This document shows positions 1-8,314 of a stretch of 64,000 nucleotides of DNA, one piece after another (position 1 is the first letter of the stretch; every line of letters starts with the position of its first letter). Source of the DNA: Streptomyces canus (GTDB taxonomy: Bacteria; Actinomycetota; Actinomycetes; Streptomycetales; Streptomycetaceae); contig NZ_KQ948656.1 of assembly GCF_001514145.1 (NCBI RefSeq), positions 682,001 to 746,000 on the forward strand, given 5' to 3'. The position numbers were made by a program, and so were the translations under genes. The notes beneath the pieces were generated by a model. The model was not told where the DNA came from. It worked only from the letters and a program-made list of their open reading frames with translations, and searched no databases.

Positions 1-974
1 ACCCCGAACCGGGTCTCCTTGCCCTCCATCGCTCCCCCGGCGATCTGGAGCGCCGGACCGTGGTGCGCGAACTCGGTCCACATCATCAACGCGATGAACC
101 CGACCCAGATGGTGGCCATGGTGGCGAGGATCGCGTAGCCCTGCTTGAGGGAGCCGACCATGATGCCGAAGGTGCGGGTCAGCGCGAACGGAACGACCAG
201 CAGCAGGAAGATCTCGAAGAGGTTCGTGAACGGGGTCGGGTTCTCGAAGGGGTGGGCGGAGTTGGCGTTGAAGTAGCCGCCGCCGTTGGTGCCGACCTCC
301 TTGATGGCCTCCTGCGAGGCGACCGCGCCGCCGTTCCACTGCTGGTGCCCACCCACGAACTGGCCGACCTCGTGGATGCCCGAGAAGTTCTGGATGGCAC
401 CGCAGGCGACCAGCACGATCGCGGCGACGACGGAGAGCGGCAGCAGGATGCGGGTCACACCGCGCACCAGGTCCGACCAGAAGTTGCCGAGCTCGCCGGT
501 GCGGGCGCGCGCGAACCCTCGTACGAGCGCCACCGCCACGGCGATACCGACGGCCGCCGAGACGAAGTTCTGCACCGCGAGCCCGGCCGTCTGTACGACG
601 TGGCCCATGGCCTGCTCGCCGTAGTACGACTGCCAGTTGGTGTTGGTGACGAAGGAGGTGGCGGTGTTGAACGCCTGGTCCGGGTCGATCGCCTTGAAGC
701 CGAGCGAGCCGGGCAGGTGGCCCTGGAGTCGCTGGAGCAGGTAGAGGAAGACGACGCTCACGGCCGAGAAGGCGAGGACGCAGCGCAGGTAGGCGGGCCA
801 GCGCATCTCGGTGTTCGGGTTGGCACCGATGCCCTTGTAGATCCACTTCTCGAAGCGCCAGTGCGTGTCCGAGGAGTAGACCCTGGCCATGTAGGTGCCG
901 AGGGGGACGTAGGCGAGCGCCAGCGCCGCTATGAGCGCGAGCAACTGGAGCACGCCGGCGAGTACGGGACCCAT
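1..974 (-). CDS. kdpA: Potassium-transporting ATPase subunit KdpA (partial, N-terminal part)
   Basis: KdpA is the K+-translocating subunit of the KdpFABC high-affinity uptake ATPase in the cytoplasmic membrane. About 324 codons are visible; the frame is open to the window edge, so the C-terminal part lies outside. The protein starts [14 protein letters not shown], is strongly hydrophobic with several membrane segments, and carries the filter-region signature [17 protein letters not shown] typical of KdpA. The ATG lies 6 bases after the kdpF stop, and a purine-rich GAGAGG inside the end of kdpF can serve as its ribosome site. It is the third gene of a short-peptide/kdpF/kdpA operon, with kdpB and kdpC presumably beyond position 1. 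A tandem direct-repeat element about 120 bases upstream of the operon probably controls it. Confidence 0.96.
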   Translation of the reverse strand, partial: MGPVLAGVLQLLALIAALALAYVPLGTYMARVYSSDTHWRFEKWIYKGIGANPNTEMRWPAYLRCVLAFSAVSVVFLYLLQRLQGHLPGSLGFKAIDPDQAFNTATSFVTNTNWQSYYGEQAMGHVVQTAGLAVQNFVSAAVGIAVAVALVRGFARARTGELGNFWSDLVRGVTRILLPLSVVAAIVLVACGAIQNFSGIHEVGQFVGGHQQWNGGAVASQEAIKEVGTNGGGYFNANSAHPFENPTPFTNLFEIFLLLVVPFALTRTFGIMVGSLKQGYAILATMATIWVGFIALMMWTEFAHHGPALQIAGGAMEGKETRFG

Positions 975-980
975 GCTGTC

Positions 981-1070
981 TCAGAACCTCTCGGGGAAGA
1001 TCAGCGCGAGGACGAGATAGCCCAGCAGGGCGACGGCCACGACCAGGCCGACGACGTTTTCGACGGTCAC
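981..1070 (-). CDS. kdpF: KdpF small membrane subunit of the Kdp ATPase
   Basis: A 29-residue single-membrane-helix protein beginning MTVENVVGLVVAVALLGYL and ending ALIFPERF. Length, hydrophobicity and position directly before kdpA fit KdpF, the peptide that stabilises the KdpFABC complex. It starts with GTG, and this GTG overlaps the TGA of the preceding 27-residue ORF (GTGA), which suggests translational coupling. The stop is 6 bases before kdpA. Confidence 0.9.
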   Translation of the reverse strand: MTVENVVGLVVAVALLGYLVLALIFPERF

Positions 1071-1150
1071 AGCTTCGTCACCCCTTTGGCGACGAGGGCC
1101 ACCAGCGCGAAGACCGCGACAGTGGTGACGACGAAGGCCAGATCGGCCAT
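1067..1150 (-). CDS. 27-residue hydrophobic peptide leading the kdp operon
   Basis: An ATG-started ORF with a good ribosome site (AGGAG, 8 bases upstream) encodes MADLAFVVTTVAVFALVALV plus a short basic tail (AKGVTKL). It is one predicted membrane helix. The stop codon overlaps the kdpF start by GTGA, so it belongs to the same transcript and is probably coupled. It is not KdpF itself, because a canonical KdpF follows. It could be an additional small subunit or regulator of the pump, or a leader peptide that sets translation of kdpF. The coding assignment is well supported; the function is unknown. Confidence 0.75.
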   Translation of the reverse strand: MADLAFVVTTVAVFALVALVAKGVTKL

Positions 1151-1226
1151 CGCGAACTCCTGGAGTGAGGTTCGGGTGGAACGGACGATTAGAGGTAACC
1201 GCTTCTGTGGCCGGATTCGGCCGCCG

Positions 1227-1280
1227 TTGACGCCTCTCTTACGGCGGCCCCGGCACCTTTGACGGGACTCTGACGCGGCC
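1227..1280 (+). promoter_or_regulatory. Four-half-site direct-repeat element upstream of kdp (copy 1)
   Basis: Half-sites TTGACGC (1227), CTTACGG (1238), TTGACGG (1259) and CTGACGC (1270) lie at offsets 0, 11, 32 and 43. The same geometry recurs at four further sites in the first 14 kb, with half an element at a sixth. It lies about 120 bases upstream of the first kdp ORF, in reverse orientation to it. Paired 11-bp direct repeats are typical for OmpR/PhoB-type response regulators. KdpE is the inferred binder, not shown. Confidence 0.75.
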
Positions 1281-1291
1281 GGAGGCGAGGG

Positions 1292-3133
1292 TCACAGCAA
1301 CCGGAAGCGCAGCCGGCAGATGACGGCGTCGGTCTCCCTGCGTACGGCGTGGGCGACGACGGCGCCCCGCTGGTTCTGCAGCAGCCGCTGCCACAGCCGC
1401 TCGGGCTCGGCCTCCGGAATGAGGACAGTGACCTGGGTGGCCGGTTCCGACGTGGCGACCTCGCGCACGTACGCGGCGATGGGACGGCCCAGGCTACGGC
1501 TCTGGCAGGTCAGCCGGACCAACGGCACCCCGGGGTCCCACTCCGCCCAGGAGCGCTCCAGCGCGTGCAGCTGAGCCCTGTCCTCGGGGTCCGGGTAGCA
1601 GACGGTGACCGCGCGTACCTCGTCGCCCAGGGAGGCCGCCGCGGTCAGCGCCTCGGACGTCAGTCGCGAGAGGGAGGACACGGGGACGATCACCAGCGAG
1701 CGCTCGCGATGAGGTGTCTCGGGGATACTGCCCAGGCCAAGGCGCTCCCCAAGACGGGCGTATGCGCGGTGAACAGCGATGAAGGCCCCCACCAGCAGCG
1801 GCAGGGTAACCATCACCAGCCAGGCGCCATCGTCGAACTTGCTCGCCGTGACGACGACTGTGGAGACGCCTGTCAGCAGCGCGCCGAAGCCGTTCAGCAC
1901 GGCCTTGCCCCGCCAGCCCCGCCCTCGCTCCTGACGCCAGTGCCGCACCATGCCGACCTGGGCGATCGTGAAGCCGATGAAGACCCCGATCGCGAACAGC
2001 GGCACGAGGGTGTTGGTGTCGCCACCGGAGAACACCAACAGTGCTGCCGAGACCACGGCCAGGGCGAGCACACCGTGCCGGTGCACCTGCCGATCGGCCT
2101 TCAGCGCGAACACGTGCGGCAGGTAGTTGTCACGCGCCAGCAGCTTCAGCAGCACCGGCAGCCCGCCGAACGACGTGTTCGCGGACAGGGCCAGCAGGAT
2201 CACCGTGGCGAACTGGATGACGTAGAAGGCCCAGTTGTGGCCGAGGGAGGCGTCCGCGAGCTGGGCGAGGACGGTGACGCCCTCGGCCGGCTGGAGGTGG
2301 AAGCGTGAGATCAGTACCGACAGGCCGATCAGCATCAGACCGAGGACGGCACCGAGGGCGACCTCCGCGTGCTGGGCGCGCTTGGCGCGCGGGACACGGA
2401 AGGAGGGGACGGCGTTGGCGATGGCCTCGACGCCGGTCAGGGCACTGCACCCGGAGGCGAAGGCTTTCAGCAGGAGCAGGGCGCCCACGGTGGTGGCGTT
2501 GTCGGCCAGCACCGACGCGTGACCGTCCGCCGTGGCCGTACTGACGGGGGCGGATCGGAACAGCCCGACGCCGATCAGCACGAAGATCGAGCCCACGAAC
2601 ACCACGGTCGGCACGATGAACACCTTCGCCGACTCGACGATGCCCCGCAGGTTGACCACCGTGATCAGCGCCAGCACGGCCAGGCACAGCCACAGCCGGT
2701 CGCCGTACAGGGCCGGGAAGGCGGAGGTCAGCGCGGCCACTCCGGCCGTGACGGCGACAGCGACGTTCAGGACGTAGTCCAGGACCAGCGAGGCGGCCGC
2801 GACCAGGCTCGTCCGCGCGCCGAGATGGGTCTTGGCGACGGCGTACGACCCGCCACCGTCCGGGAACGCGGCGATCACCTGCCGGTACGAGGCGACCAGC
2901 ACCGCCAGCAGACCCGCGATCGCCAAAGTCACCGGGAGGGTGAACCCAAGGCCGTGGGCGCCGGCCGCGGCCAGCACGAGGACGATCGCCTCGGGGCCGT
3001 AGGCAACGGACGCCATCGCGTCGAGGGAGAGTGCGGCGAGGCCCGTGACGGCGGTCAGCCGGTGGCGCTCGCCGGTATCGGGCGGCTCTTCGTCGGCGGG
3101 GGTCGCGCCCGGCTCGACGGTCAGGACGGACAT
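1292..3133 (-). CDS. kimA: KimA-like APC-family potassium importer
   Basis: The protein (613 residues from the ATG at 3133, preceded by AAGGAG) aligns from memory along its length with Bacillus subtilis KimA, a K+/H+ symporter of the APC superfamily. Shared blocks are LDAMASVAYG, ASYRQVIAAFPDGGGSY, LKAFASGCSALTGVEAI and LVPLFAIGVFI. Asp38, Tyr45 and Asp119 correspond to KimA residues Asp36, Tyr43 and Asp117 that line the ion path. About twelve membrane segments occupy residues 30-460, followed by a cytosolic domain of about 150 residues, as in KimA. A longer reading to 3211 adds no homologous sequence and lacks a ribosome site. A direct-repeat element lies about 150 bases upstream. Transport of K+ rather than amino acids is inferred from family and neighbours. 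Confidence 0.85.
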   Translation of the reverse strand: MSVLTVEPGATPADEEPPDTGERHRLTAVTGLAALSLDAMASVAYGPEAIVLVLAAAGAHGLGFTLPVTLAIAGLLAVLVASYRQVIAAFPDGGGSYAVAKTHLGARTSLVAAASLVLDYVLNVAVAVTAGVAALTSAFPALYGDRLWLCLAVLALITVVNLRGIVESAKVFIVPTVVFVGSIFVLIGVGLFRSAPVSTATADGHASVLADNATTVGALLLLKAFASGCSALTGVEAIANAVPSFRVPRAKRAQHAEVALGAVLGLMLIGLSVLISRFHLQPAEGVTVLAQLADASLGHNWAFYVIQFATVILLALSANTSFGGLPVLLKLLARDNYLPHVFALKADRQVHRHGVLALAVVSAALLVFSGGDTNTLVPLFAIGVFIGFTIAQVGMVRHWRQERGRGWRGKAVLNGFGALLTGVSTVVVTASKFDDGAWLVMVTLPLLVGAFIAVHRAYARLGERLGLGSIPETPHRERSLVIVPVSSLSRLTSEALTAAASLGDEVRAVTVCYPDPEDRAQLHALERSWAEWDPGVPLVRLTCQSRSLGRPIAAYVREVATSEPATQVTVLIPEAEPERLWQRLLQNQRGAVVAHAVRRETDAVICRLRFRLL

Positions 3134-3149
3134 GAGTGCGTGCTCCTTC

Positions 3150-3179
3150 TTCCCTTGGCTTCCCTTGGCTTCCCTTGGC
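3150..3179. repeat. Three tandem 10-bp repeats in the kimA leader
   Basis: The unit TTCCCTTGGC is repeated three times without interruption. On the coding (minus) strand it reads GCCAAGGGAA, so the untranslated leader of kimA contains three purine-rich AAGGGAAG stretches just before the true ribosome site AAGGAG. They may act as decoy or standby ribosome sites, or as a slippage-prone tract. Confidence 0.6.
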
Positions 3180-3280
3180 CGCGCATGAGGGCTGTGGTGT
3201 GCGCGGTGCACTCAGGTTGTGTCCGTCTCCGGCCGGGACGGACTGCTCCTTGCGAGTTCTTCGCGCCGAACGGGCCGACA

Positions 3281-3302
3281 TTGACGGGTCCTTGACGGTG
3301 AT
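3281..3302 (+). promoter_or_regulatory. Direct-repeat element between kimA and a two-TM gene (copy 2)
   Basis: TTGACGG at 3281 and TTGACGG at 3292 form a perfect 11-bp direct repeat. The matching upstream pair, expected at 3249 and 3260, is degenerate (only TTCGCGC at 3260 is similar). A further GTGACCC at 3303 extends the 11-bp phase. It sits in the divergent promoter region between kimA (minus) and the two-TM protein gene at 3394 (plus). Confidence 0.7.
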
Positions 3303-3393
3303 GTGACCCAGGTGACAGAGCCGTTGGAACAGAGCCGTCAGAGTGGCGTCAAAAGGGAGGCGATCCGGCCATGCGGATACCTACGGTCGGCGC

Positions 3394-3924
3394 ATGGCAC
3401 CCCGCAACGACGCGCGCGGCCCCGCGGACGCGGCGCACGATCTCCTCTGGGCGCGCGACGTGCGGGACTCGGTGCGCTGCGCCGGCGTGCTGCTCGCCCT
3501 GACCCTCCTCCTCGACTGGGGCACGGACCGGCTGTCGCTCTGGCGCGGCGCACTGTGGGTCGCCTCGGCGCTGCTCCTCTTCGTCGTGCTGTGTCCCGCC
3601 CGCGTCCGGGCCGGCGAAGACTGGCTGTCCGTGCGTAGGACGCTGCGCGAGCGACGCGTCCGTACAGATCTGCTGGTGTCCGTCCGCTGCCTTGACGGCG
3701 TCTCCCAGCGGCTCGTGCTGCGGGACGCGTTCGGCGGGCGGGTGGAGATCGACCCCGAAGTCCTGGTGAGGAACCCGCCGTTGTGGTTTCGTCTGGAGGC
3801 GGGCGCCCGGAAGGCTGCGGCCGGTGGCACGCTGCTGTGCGGAGCGACCGCCTTGCGCCGCCTCTCCCTGCGCGTCGACCGCGAGGCCGCCCAGGCCGTC
3901 TTCAAGGTTTCCGGCCTGGAGTGA
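3394..3924 (+). CDS. Two-TM protein with PH-like C-terminal half, paralogue A
   Basis: A 176-residue protein from the ATG at 3394. Residues about 25-65 hold two hydrophobic segments (VLLALTLLLDW and ALWVASALLLFVVLC). The rest is a soluble beta-rich region (WLSVRRTLRERRVRTDLLVSV, LVLRDAFGGRVEIDPEVL) that resembles a bacterial PH/YdbS-type fold. It is clearly paralogous to the protein at 13802-14320 in length, topology and motifs. No ribosome site precedes the ATG, and TACGGT ends 6 bases before it, so the transcript may be leaderless. The function is unknown; the shared regulatory element and neighbours suggest a role in cation stress. An in-frame GTG at 3343 would give a longer protein but is less convincing. 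Confidence 0.8.
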   Translation: MAPRNDARGPADAAHDLLWARDVRDSVRCAGVLLALTLLLDWGTDRLSLWRGALWVASALLLFVVLCPARVRAGEDWLSVRRTLRERRVRTDLLVSVRCLDGVSQRLVLRDAFGGRVEIDPEVLVRNPPLWFRLEAGARKAAAGGTLLCGATALRRLSLRVDREAAQAVFKVSGLE

Positions 3925-3959
3925 CGCCCTCGGAGACGGCCTCCTCTGGAGTCGTCCCT

Positions 3960-6479
3960 TCACGCACCGCCTACGTTGCGCGCACCACGCGGGTGGTGCG
4001 GGCCGGTCGGGGAGGGCACAGGCTCGGTCCGTTCGGCGAAGGGCAGCGACACGACCATGGTCAGGCCGCCGCCGGGGGTGTCCTCGGGGGTGAGGGTCCC
4101 GTTCATCGCCTCGGTCAGGCCCCGGGCGAGGGCGAGTCCAAGGCCGAGGCCGGTGGTGTTGTCGGTGTCGCCGAGCCGTTGGAAGGGCTCGAAGAGGCGG
4201 TCGCGGCCGGCCGGCGGGAGGCCGGGACCGCGGTCCACGACACGCAGTTCGACCCGGCCCGCGAGTGCGCTGGCGGTGACCAGCACTTTCTGTCCGGGCG
4301 GGGTGTGGCGGGCGGCGTTGCCGACGAGGTTGGCGACGACGCGTTCCAGCAGCGGCGGATCGGCCAGCACGGCCGGGATCTCCTCCATGTCCCGCACCTC
4401 GGCCCCTGGCGCGTCGGCCAGCGCCATCGGGAGCACCTCCTCCAGCGTCGTGGCCCGCAGGTTCAGCGTGAGGACCCCGGCATCCAGGCGGCTGAGGTCG
4501 AGGAGGTTCTCCACGAGGCGGTTCAGCTTGGCCATGGACTCGTCGGCGGTGGCCAGGAGTTCGTCGCGGTCCTCCGGCGAGAACTCCACCTCACGGCTGC
4601 GCAGCGAGGTCACGGCCGCCCAGCCTGCGGCGAGCGGGGTGCGCAGGTCGTGTCCGACGGCCCGCAGCAGTGCCGTACGCATCCGGTCCGCGGCTTTGAC
4701 GGGCTCCACTTCGGCCGCGGCTTCGGCAAGCCGGGCCCGCTCGACGGCCGAGCCCACGTGTGCGGCGAACGCGGCCAGCACCCGCCGCTCGGAGGACGAC
4801 AGAGTGCGTCCGCGCAACGCGAGCCATGCCTCCGGCCCCGCGGGCACCACCGTGGCGTCCTCGGCATCGGGCGGCTCGTCGACGAGTTCCGCCGTCTCCA
4901 TGCCGAAGGTCTCCCGCGTGCGTCCCAGCAGTGCCGGGATCGTCGCTCCGCCCCGCACGATGCTGCCGGCCAGCGAGGACATGGTCTCGGCTTCGGCGGT
5001 GGCACGCGCCGAGCGGCGTGACAGGCGCAGGGAACGGTCGACGACGGCGGCCACAGTGGCGGCCACCACCGCGAACACCCCGAGCGCGAGAAGCGCGTTG
5101 GGGTCCTCGAGCGTGAACGAGCCGATGGGCGGGATGAACCAGTAGTTCAGCAGCAGGGACGCCGTCACCGACGCGATCAGCGCCGACAAGACCCCGCCTA
5201 TGCAGGCCACGCCGACCACCGTGAGCAGGAACAGCAGCGCCTCACTGGTCAGGTTGACCGTCCCGCGTACCTGTGCGAGGACGACCGTGAGCAGCACCGG
5301 CAGCACCAGTCCGGCCACCGGCCCCGCGATCTGCCGGGCCGTGGACAGGGTGCGTCGCCGGGACGGCAGCAGGGTGCCGCGGCCTGCCCGCTCGTGGGTG
5401 ACGCGGTGGACGTCGATGTCGCCCGACAGCGCGGTCACGGTCTCCCCGGTGCCCGGCCCGGTCAGGAACCGCTCCAGTCGGCCCCGGCGGCTCGTACCGA
5501 GGACCAGCTGGGTGGCGTTCTCGGCGCGGGCGAACTCCACCAGCGCGGTGGCGATGTCGTCGCCGACGACGGAGTGGTAGCTGCCGCCGAGATCCTCCAC
5601 CAGCCGCCGCTGGCGGGTCAGTGAGGCGTGCGAGAATCCGGCGGCGAGTCCGTCGCTGCGGGCCACGTGCACGGCCAGCAGATCGCCGCCCGCCGACCGC
5701 GCGGCGATCCGGGCGGCCCGCCGGACCAGCGTGTCGCCCTCCGGCCCACCGGTCAGCGCGACGACGACCCGTTCCCGCGTCTCCCACACACCGCCGATGC
5801 CGTGCTGCGAGCGATAGTCCTGGAGGGCCTCGTCGACCCGGTCGGCCACCCACAGCAGCGCGAGCTGCCGCAGCGCCGTGAGGTTGCCGGGCCGGAAGTA
5901 GTTGGCGAGAGCCGCGTCGACCTTGTCGGGGGCGTAGATGTTGCCGTGCGCCATCCGGCGGCGCAGCCCCTCCGGCGGCATGTCCACCAGCTCCACCTGG
6001 TGCGCGCGCCGGACGACGTCGTCGGGCACCGTCTCGTGCTGCGGCACATGCGTGATCTTCTCGACCACGTCGTTGAGGGACTCGAGGTGCTGGATGTTCA
6101 GCGCCGTGACGACGTCGATGCCGGCAGCGAGCAGTGCCTCGATGTCCTGCCAGCGCTTGGGGTTGCGGCCGTCCCCCGGAACGTTGCTGTGCGCGAACTC
6201 GTCGACGATCGCCACCTGCGGGCGACGCGCGAGGACCGCGGCGAGGTCCATCTCCTCGAACCGCCCGCCACGGTACGAACAGCGGGCACGCGGCACGACC
6301 TCCAGGCCGTCCAGCATCTCTTCCGTGCGGGCCCGGTCGTGGCACTCTGCGAAGCCGACCACCACATCCGCCCCACGGGCGGCACGGCGCCGCCCCTCAT
6401 CGAGCATCCGGTAGGTCTTGCCGACTCCCGGGGCCGCCCCGAGGTAGACCTTCAGCCGTCCGGGCCGTACGTCACTCAT
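3960..6479 (-). CDS. kdpD: Sensor histidine kinase KdpD (osmosensitive K+ sensor)
   Basis: An 839-residue KdpD, slightly shorter than the 894-residue E. coli protein. The N-terminal KdpD domain has a Walker A motif GAAPGVGKT (about 14-22) and VDEFAHSN (about 93). A universal-stress-protein-like domain follows (about 240-370), then four membrane segments (about 390-490), a GAF-like region, a HisKA domain with the phospho-acceptor in GHDLRTPL (about 610), and an HATPase domain with NLVGNAARHTP and GLGLGLALARG. It normally phosphorylates KdpE when K+ is limiting. No kdpE lies next to it: the gene converges on the two-TM protein gene with about 35 bases between. Its promoter region carries a copy of the direct-repeat element, shared with the antiporter. 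Confidence 0.95.
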   Translation of the reverse strand: MSDVRPGRLKVYLGAAPGVGKTYRMLDEGRRRAARGADVVVGFAECHDRARTEEMLDGLEVVPRARCSYRGGRFEEMDLAAVLARRPQVAIVDEFAHSNVPGDGRNPKRWQDIEALLAAGIDVVTALNIQHLESLNDVVEKITHVPQHETVPDDVVRRAHQVELVDMPPEGLRRRMAHGNIYAPDKVDAALANYFRPGNLTALRQLALLWVADRVDEALQDYRSQHGIGGVWETRERVVVALTGGPEGDTLVRRAARIAARSAGGDLLAVHVARSDGLAAGFSHASLTRQRRLVEDLGGSYHSVVGDDIATALVEFARAENATQLVLGTSRRGRLERFLTGPGTGETVTALSGDIDVHRVTHERAGRGTLLPSRRRTLSTARQIAGPVAGLVLPVLLTVVLAQVRGTVNLTSEALLFLLTVVGVACIGGVLSALIASVTASLLLNYWFIPPIGSFTLEDPNALLALGVFAVVAATVAAVVDRSLRLSRRSARATAEAETMSSLAGSIVRGGATIPALLGRTRETFGMETAELVDEPPDAEDATVVPAGPEAWLALRGRTLSSSERRVLAAFAAHVGSAVERARLAEAAAEVEPVKAADRMRTALLRAVGHDLRTPLAAGWAAVTSLRSREVEFSPEDRDELLATADESMAKLNRLVENLLDLSRLDAGVLTLNLRATTLEEVLPMALADAPGAEVRDMEEIPAVLADPPLLERVVANLVGNAARHTPPGQKVLVTASALAGRVELRVVDRGPGLPPAGRDRLFEPFQRLGDTDNTTGLGLGLALARGLTEAMNGTLTPEDTPGGGLTMVVSLPFAERTEPVPSPTGPHHPRGARNVGGA

Positions 6480-6573
6480 CGCCGCCGACGCGCTCCGCTC
6501 ACTGCCTCAACTCCCACGGGAGACGGGTTGCTTCCCCCTACCGAAGCGCTTTCGACGGGCGGCCGGGCCCGCG

Positions 6574-6627
6574 TTAGCGCGTTCTTGGCGCCGATCACGG
6601 CGACCTTGACACTGTCTTGACATCCTT
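6574..6627 (+). promoter_or_regulatory. Four-half-site element between kdpD and antiporter (copy 3)
   Basis: Half-sites TTAGCGC (6574), TTGGCGC (6585), TTGACAC (6606) and TTGACAT (6617) keep the 0/11/32/43 spacing. A possible -10 box TAGGGT lies at 6636-6641, so the last half-site would cover the -35 region of the rightward promoter, as with class II activators of the PhoB type. kdpD starts 95 bases to the left and the antiporter 86 bases to the right. Confidence 0.75.
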
Positions 6628-6712
6628 GGGCCGGATAGGGTGAGTGCGGTGTGCCGGGAAGTCTGGTCGGCGGGGAGTCAGAGCGGCTCCTTCGTAGTCC
6701 CAGGGGGACGGC

Positions 6713-8287
6713 ATGCGCGGCGTCGGCACGGTTCTGGCACTGGTCATCCTGGCCACCGTCGTGGCGACTTTCGCCCGCCGGTGGCGCATTCCCGCGCCCT
6801 CCCTGCTCGTCGTCGCGGGCCTGACTGTCGCGCTGCTGCCGGGCACTCCGCAGATAGAGATCAGCCCAGAGATCATCGGCCTCGTCGTACTGCCACCACT
6901 GCTGTACGCCAGTGCGGAGGAATTGTCCTGGCGTGAGTTGCGCGCGGTGTGGCGGCCGGTCGGGATTCTCGCGATCGGACTGGTGCTGGCCTCGGCGGCG
7001 GCCGTCGGCTGGGTCGCCTCGCTGGTAACTCCCCTGTCGTGGCAGATGGCGTTCGTGCTCGGCGCGATCCTGGCCAGCACCGACCCGGTCGCGGTCACTG
7101 CCCTGGGCCGACGGCTCGCGCTGCCGCCGAAGGTCCAGATGCTGGTGCAGGCGGAGAGCCTGTTCAACGACGCGACCTCGCTCGTCCTGTACCGCGTCGC
7201 GGTGAGCGTCGCCGTGGCCACCGCGGCGGTCGGCTGGGGCTCGGCAGGCAGTGAGTTCGTGGTGCTCGCGGGCGGCGGCACGCTTGTCGGCGCCGCGGTC
7301 GCCGGGGTGGTCGCGCTGATCCGACGGCGCACCGAGGACCCGGTGCTGGAGACGGTGATCGCCCTGGTCACGCCGTACGCCGCCTATGTCCTCGCGGAAG
7401 CGGCACACACCTCCGGGGTCACGTCCGTGGTGGTCGCGGGCGTGGTCCTCGGCGGCCGCGGCGACCGGCTGACCAACGCCCGCATCCGGCTCCAACTGCA
7501 CGCCGTCTACGGCACCGTGGTGTTCCTCTTGGAGAGCGTGGTGTTCTCGCTGATCGGCCTGGCCCTGCCCGCACAGGTGCAGGCACTGGACGACGGCGAC
7601 CGGGCCTGGCCGCTGTATGCCCTCGCGGTGGCGGGCACGCTGATCGCGGTACGGCTGCTGTGGCTGGCGCCCCTGTCGGCCGTGGTGCAGCGCAGGGGCG
7701 GCATTCAGCGGATGAACTGGCGGGTGCCGCTCGTCCTGACCTGGGCGGGCACCCGGGGAGTAGTCCCCCTGGCCGCCGCCCTGTCCATCCCCGAGACCAC
7801 GAAAGCGGGTGCGGCACTGGCAGACCGTCCCCTGGTTCTCGTCCTGACCACCTCGGTCGTGGTCGTCACCCTCGTCGTGCAGGGCTTCACCCTCGCCCCG
7901 GTCGTGCGCCGCTCCGGTATCGCCCTGGAGCCCGACCACACCGAGCGCGAGGAAGCATCCGCCCGCTGTCACCTCGCCGATGCCGGCATCCGCCGACTCG
8001 ACGAGCTCTCGGACCTCGAAGCCGTACCGGACGTCGTCGTCGAACGCCTCCACCGAGGGCTCACCGCCCGCCTCGACGACGCCCGCGACCGCCTCGCCGA
8101 CGACAGCACGACCGCGGCTCCGGCCGGGTCCGCCGACCTCGTCTACCGCCGGCTGCGCCGCGCTCTGATCGCCGTGGAAGCCATGGAACTGCAACGCCTC
8201 TACGACGAGCACGCCATCAGCGACACAACGCGGAGAAGGCTCCAGCGCTCCCTCGACCTGGAGGAGGCCCGGCTGGCGGACGGCTGA
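6713..8287 (+). CDS. CPA1-family Na+/H+ antiporter
   Basis: A 524-residue antiporter of the NhaP/CPA1 type that exchanges cytoplasmic Na+ (or K+) for protons. The first 400 residues are membrane segments including LPPLLYASAEE, the unwound-helix motif ASTDPVAVTALGRRL, and AESLFNDATSLVLYRV with the Asn-Asp pair expected for electroneutral exchangers. The C-terminal about 120 residues are hydrophilic and helical, a likely regulatory tail. GGGGGA lies 5 bases before the ATG. It is divergent from kdpD with a direct-repeat element between, which suggests joint control of K+ uptake and Na+/H+ exchange. Ion selectivity cannot be read from sequence. Confidence 0.9.
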   Translation: MRGVGTVLALVILATVVATFARRWRIPAPSLLVVAGLTVALLPGTPQIEISPEIIGLVVLPPLLYASAEELSWRELRAVWRPVGILAIGLVLASAAAVGWVASLVTPLSWQMAFVLGAILASTDPVAVTALGRRLALPPKVQMLVQAESLFNDATSLVLYRVAVSVAVATAAVGWGSAGSEFVVLAGGGTLVGAAVAGVVALIRRRTEDPVLETVIALVTPYAAYVLAEAAHTSGVTSVVVAGVVLGGRGDRLTNARIRLQLHAVYGTVVFLLESVVFSLIGLALPAQVQALDDGDRAWPLYALAVAGTLIAVRLLWLAPLSAVVQRRGGIQRMNWRVPLVLTWAGTRGVVPLAAALSIPETTKAGAALADRPLVLVLTTSVVVVTLVVQGFTLAPVVRRSGIALEPDHTEREEASARCHLADAGIRRLDELSDLEAVPDVVVERLHRGLTARLDDARDRLADDSTTAAPAGSADLVYRRLRRALIAVEAMELQRLYDEHAISDTTRRRLQRSLDLEEARLADG

Positions 8288-8314
8288 GCAGTGCTCGGCG
8301 AGGGGCCACGGGGG

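Noticed and set aside
60..1262. A 400-codon open frame on the plus strand
   Set aside because: It is antisense to kdpA, kdpF and their leader; composition is Asp/Arg/Gly-rich as expected for a shadow of a high-GC gene on the opposite strand.
2369..3295. Long plus-strand frame opposite the KimA-like gene
   Set aside because: Low-complexity His/Gln/Arg/Gly-rich translation with no known motif; antisense shadow of a clear transporter.
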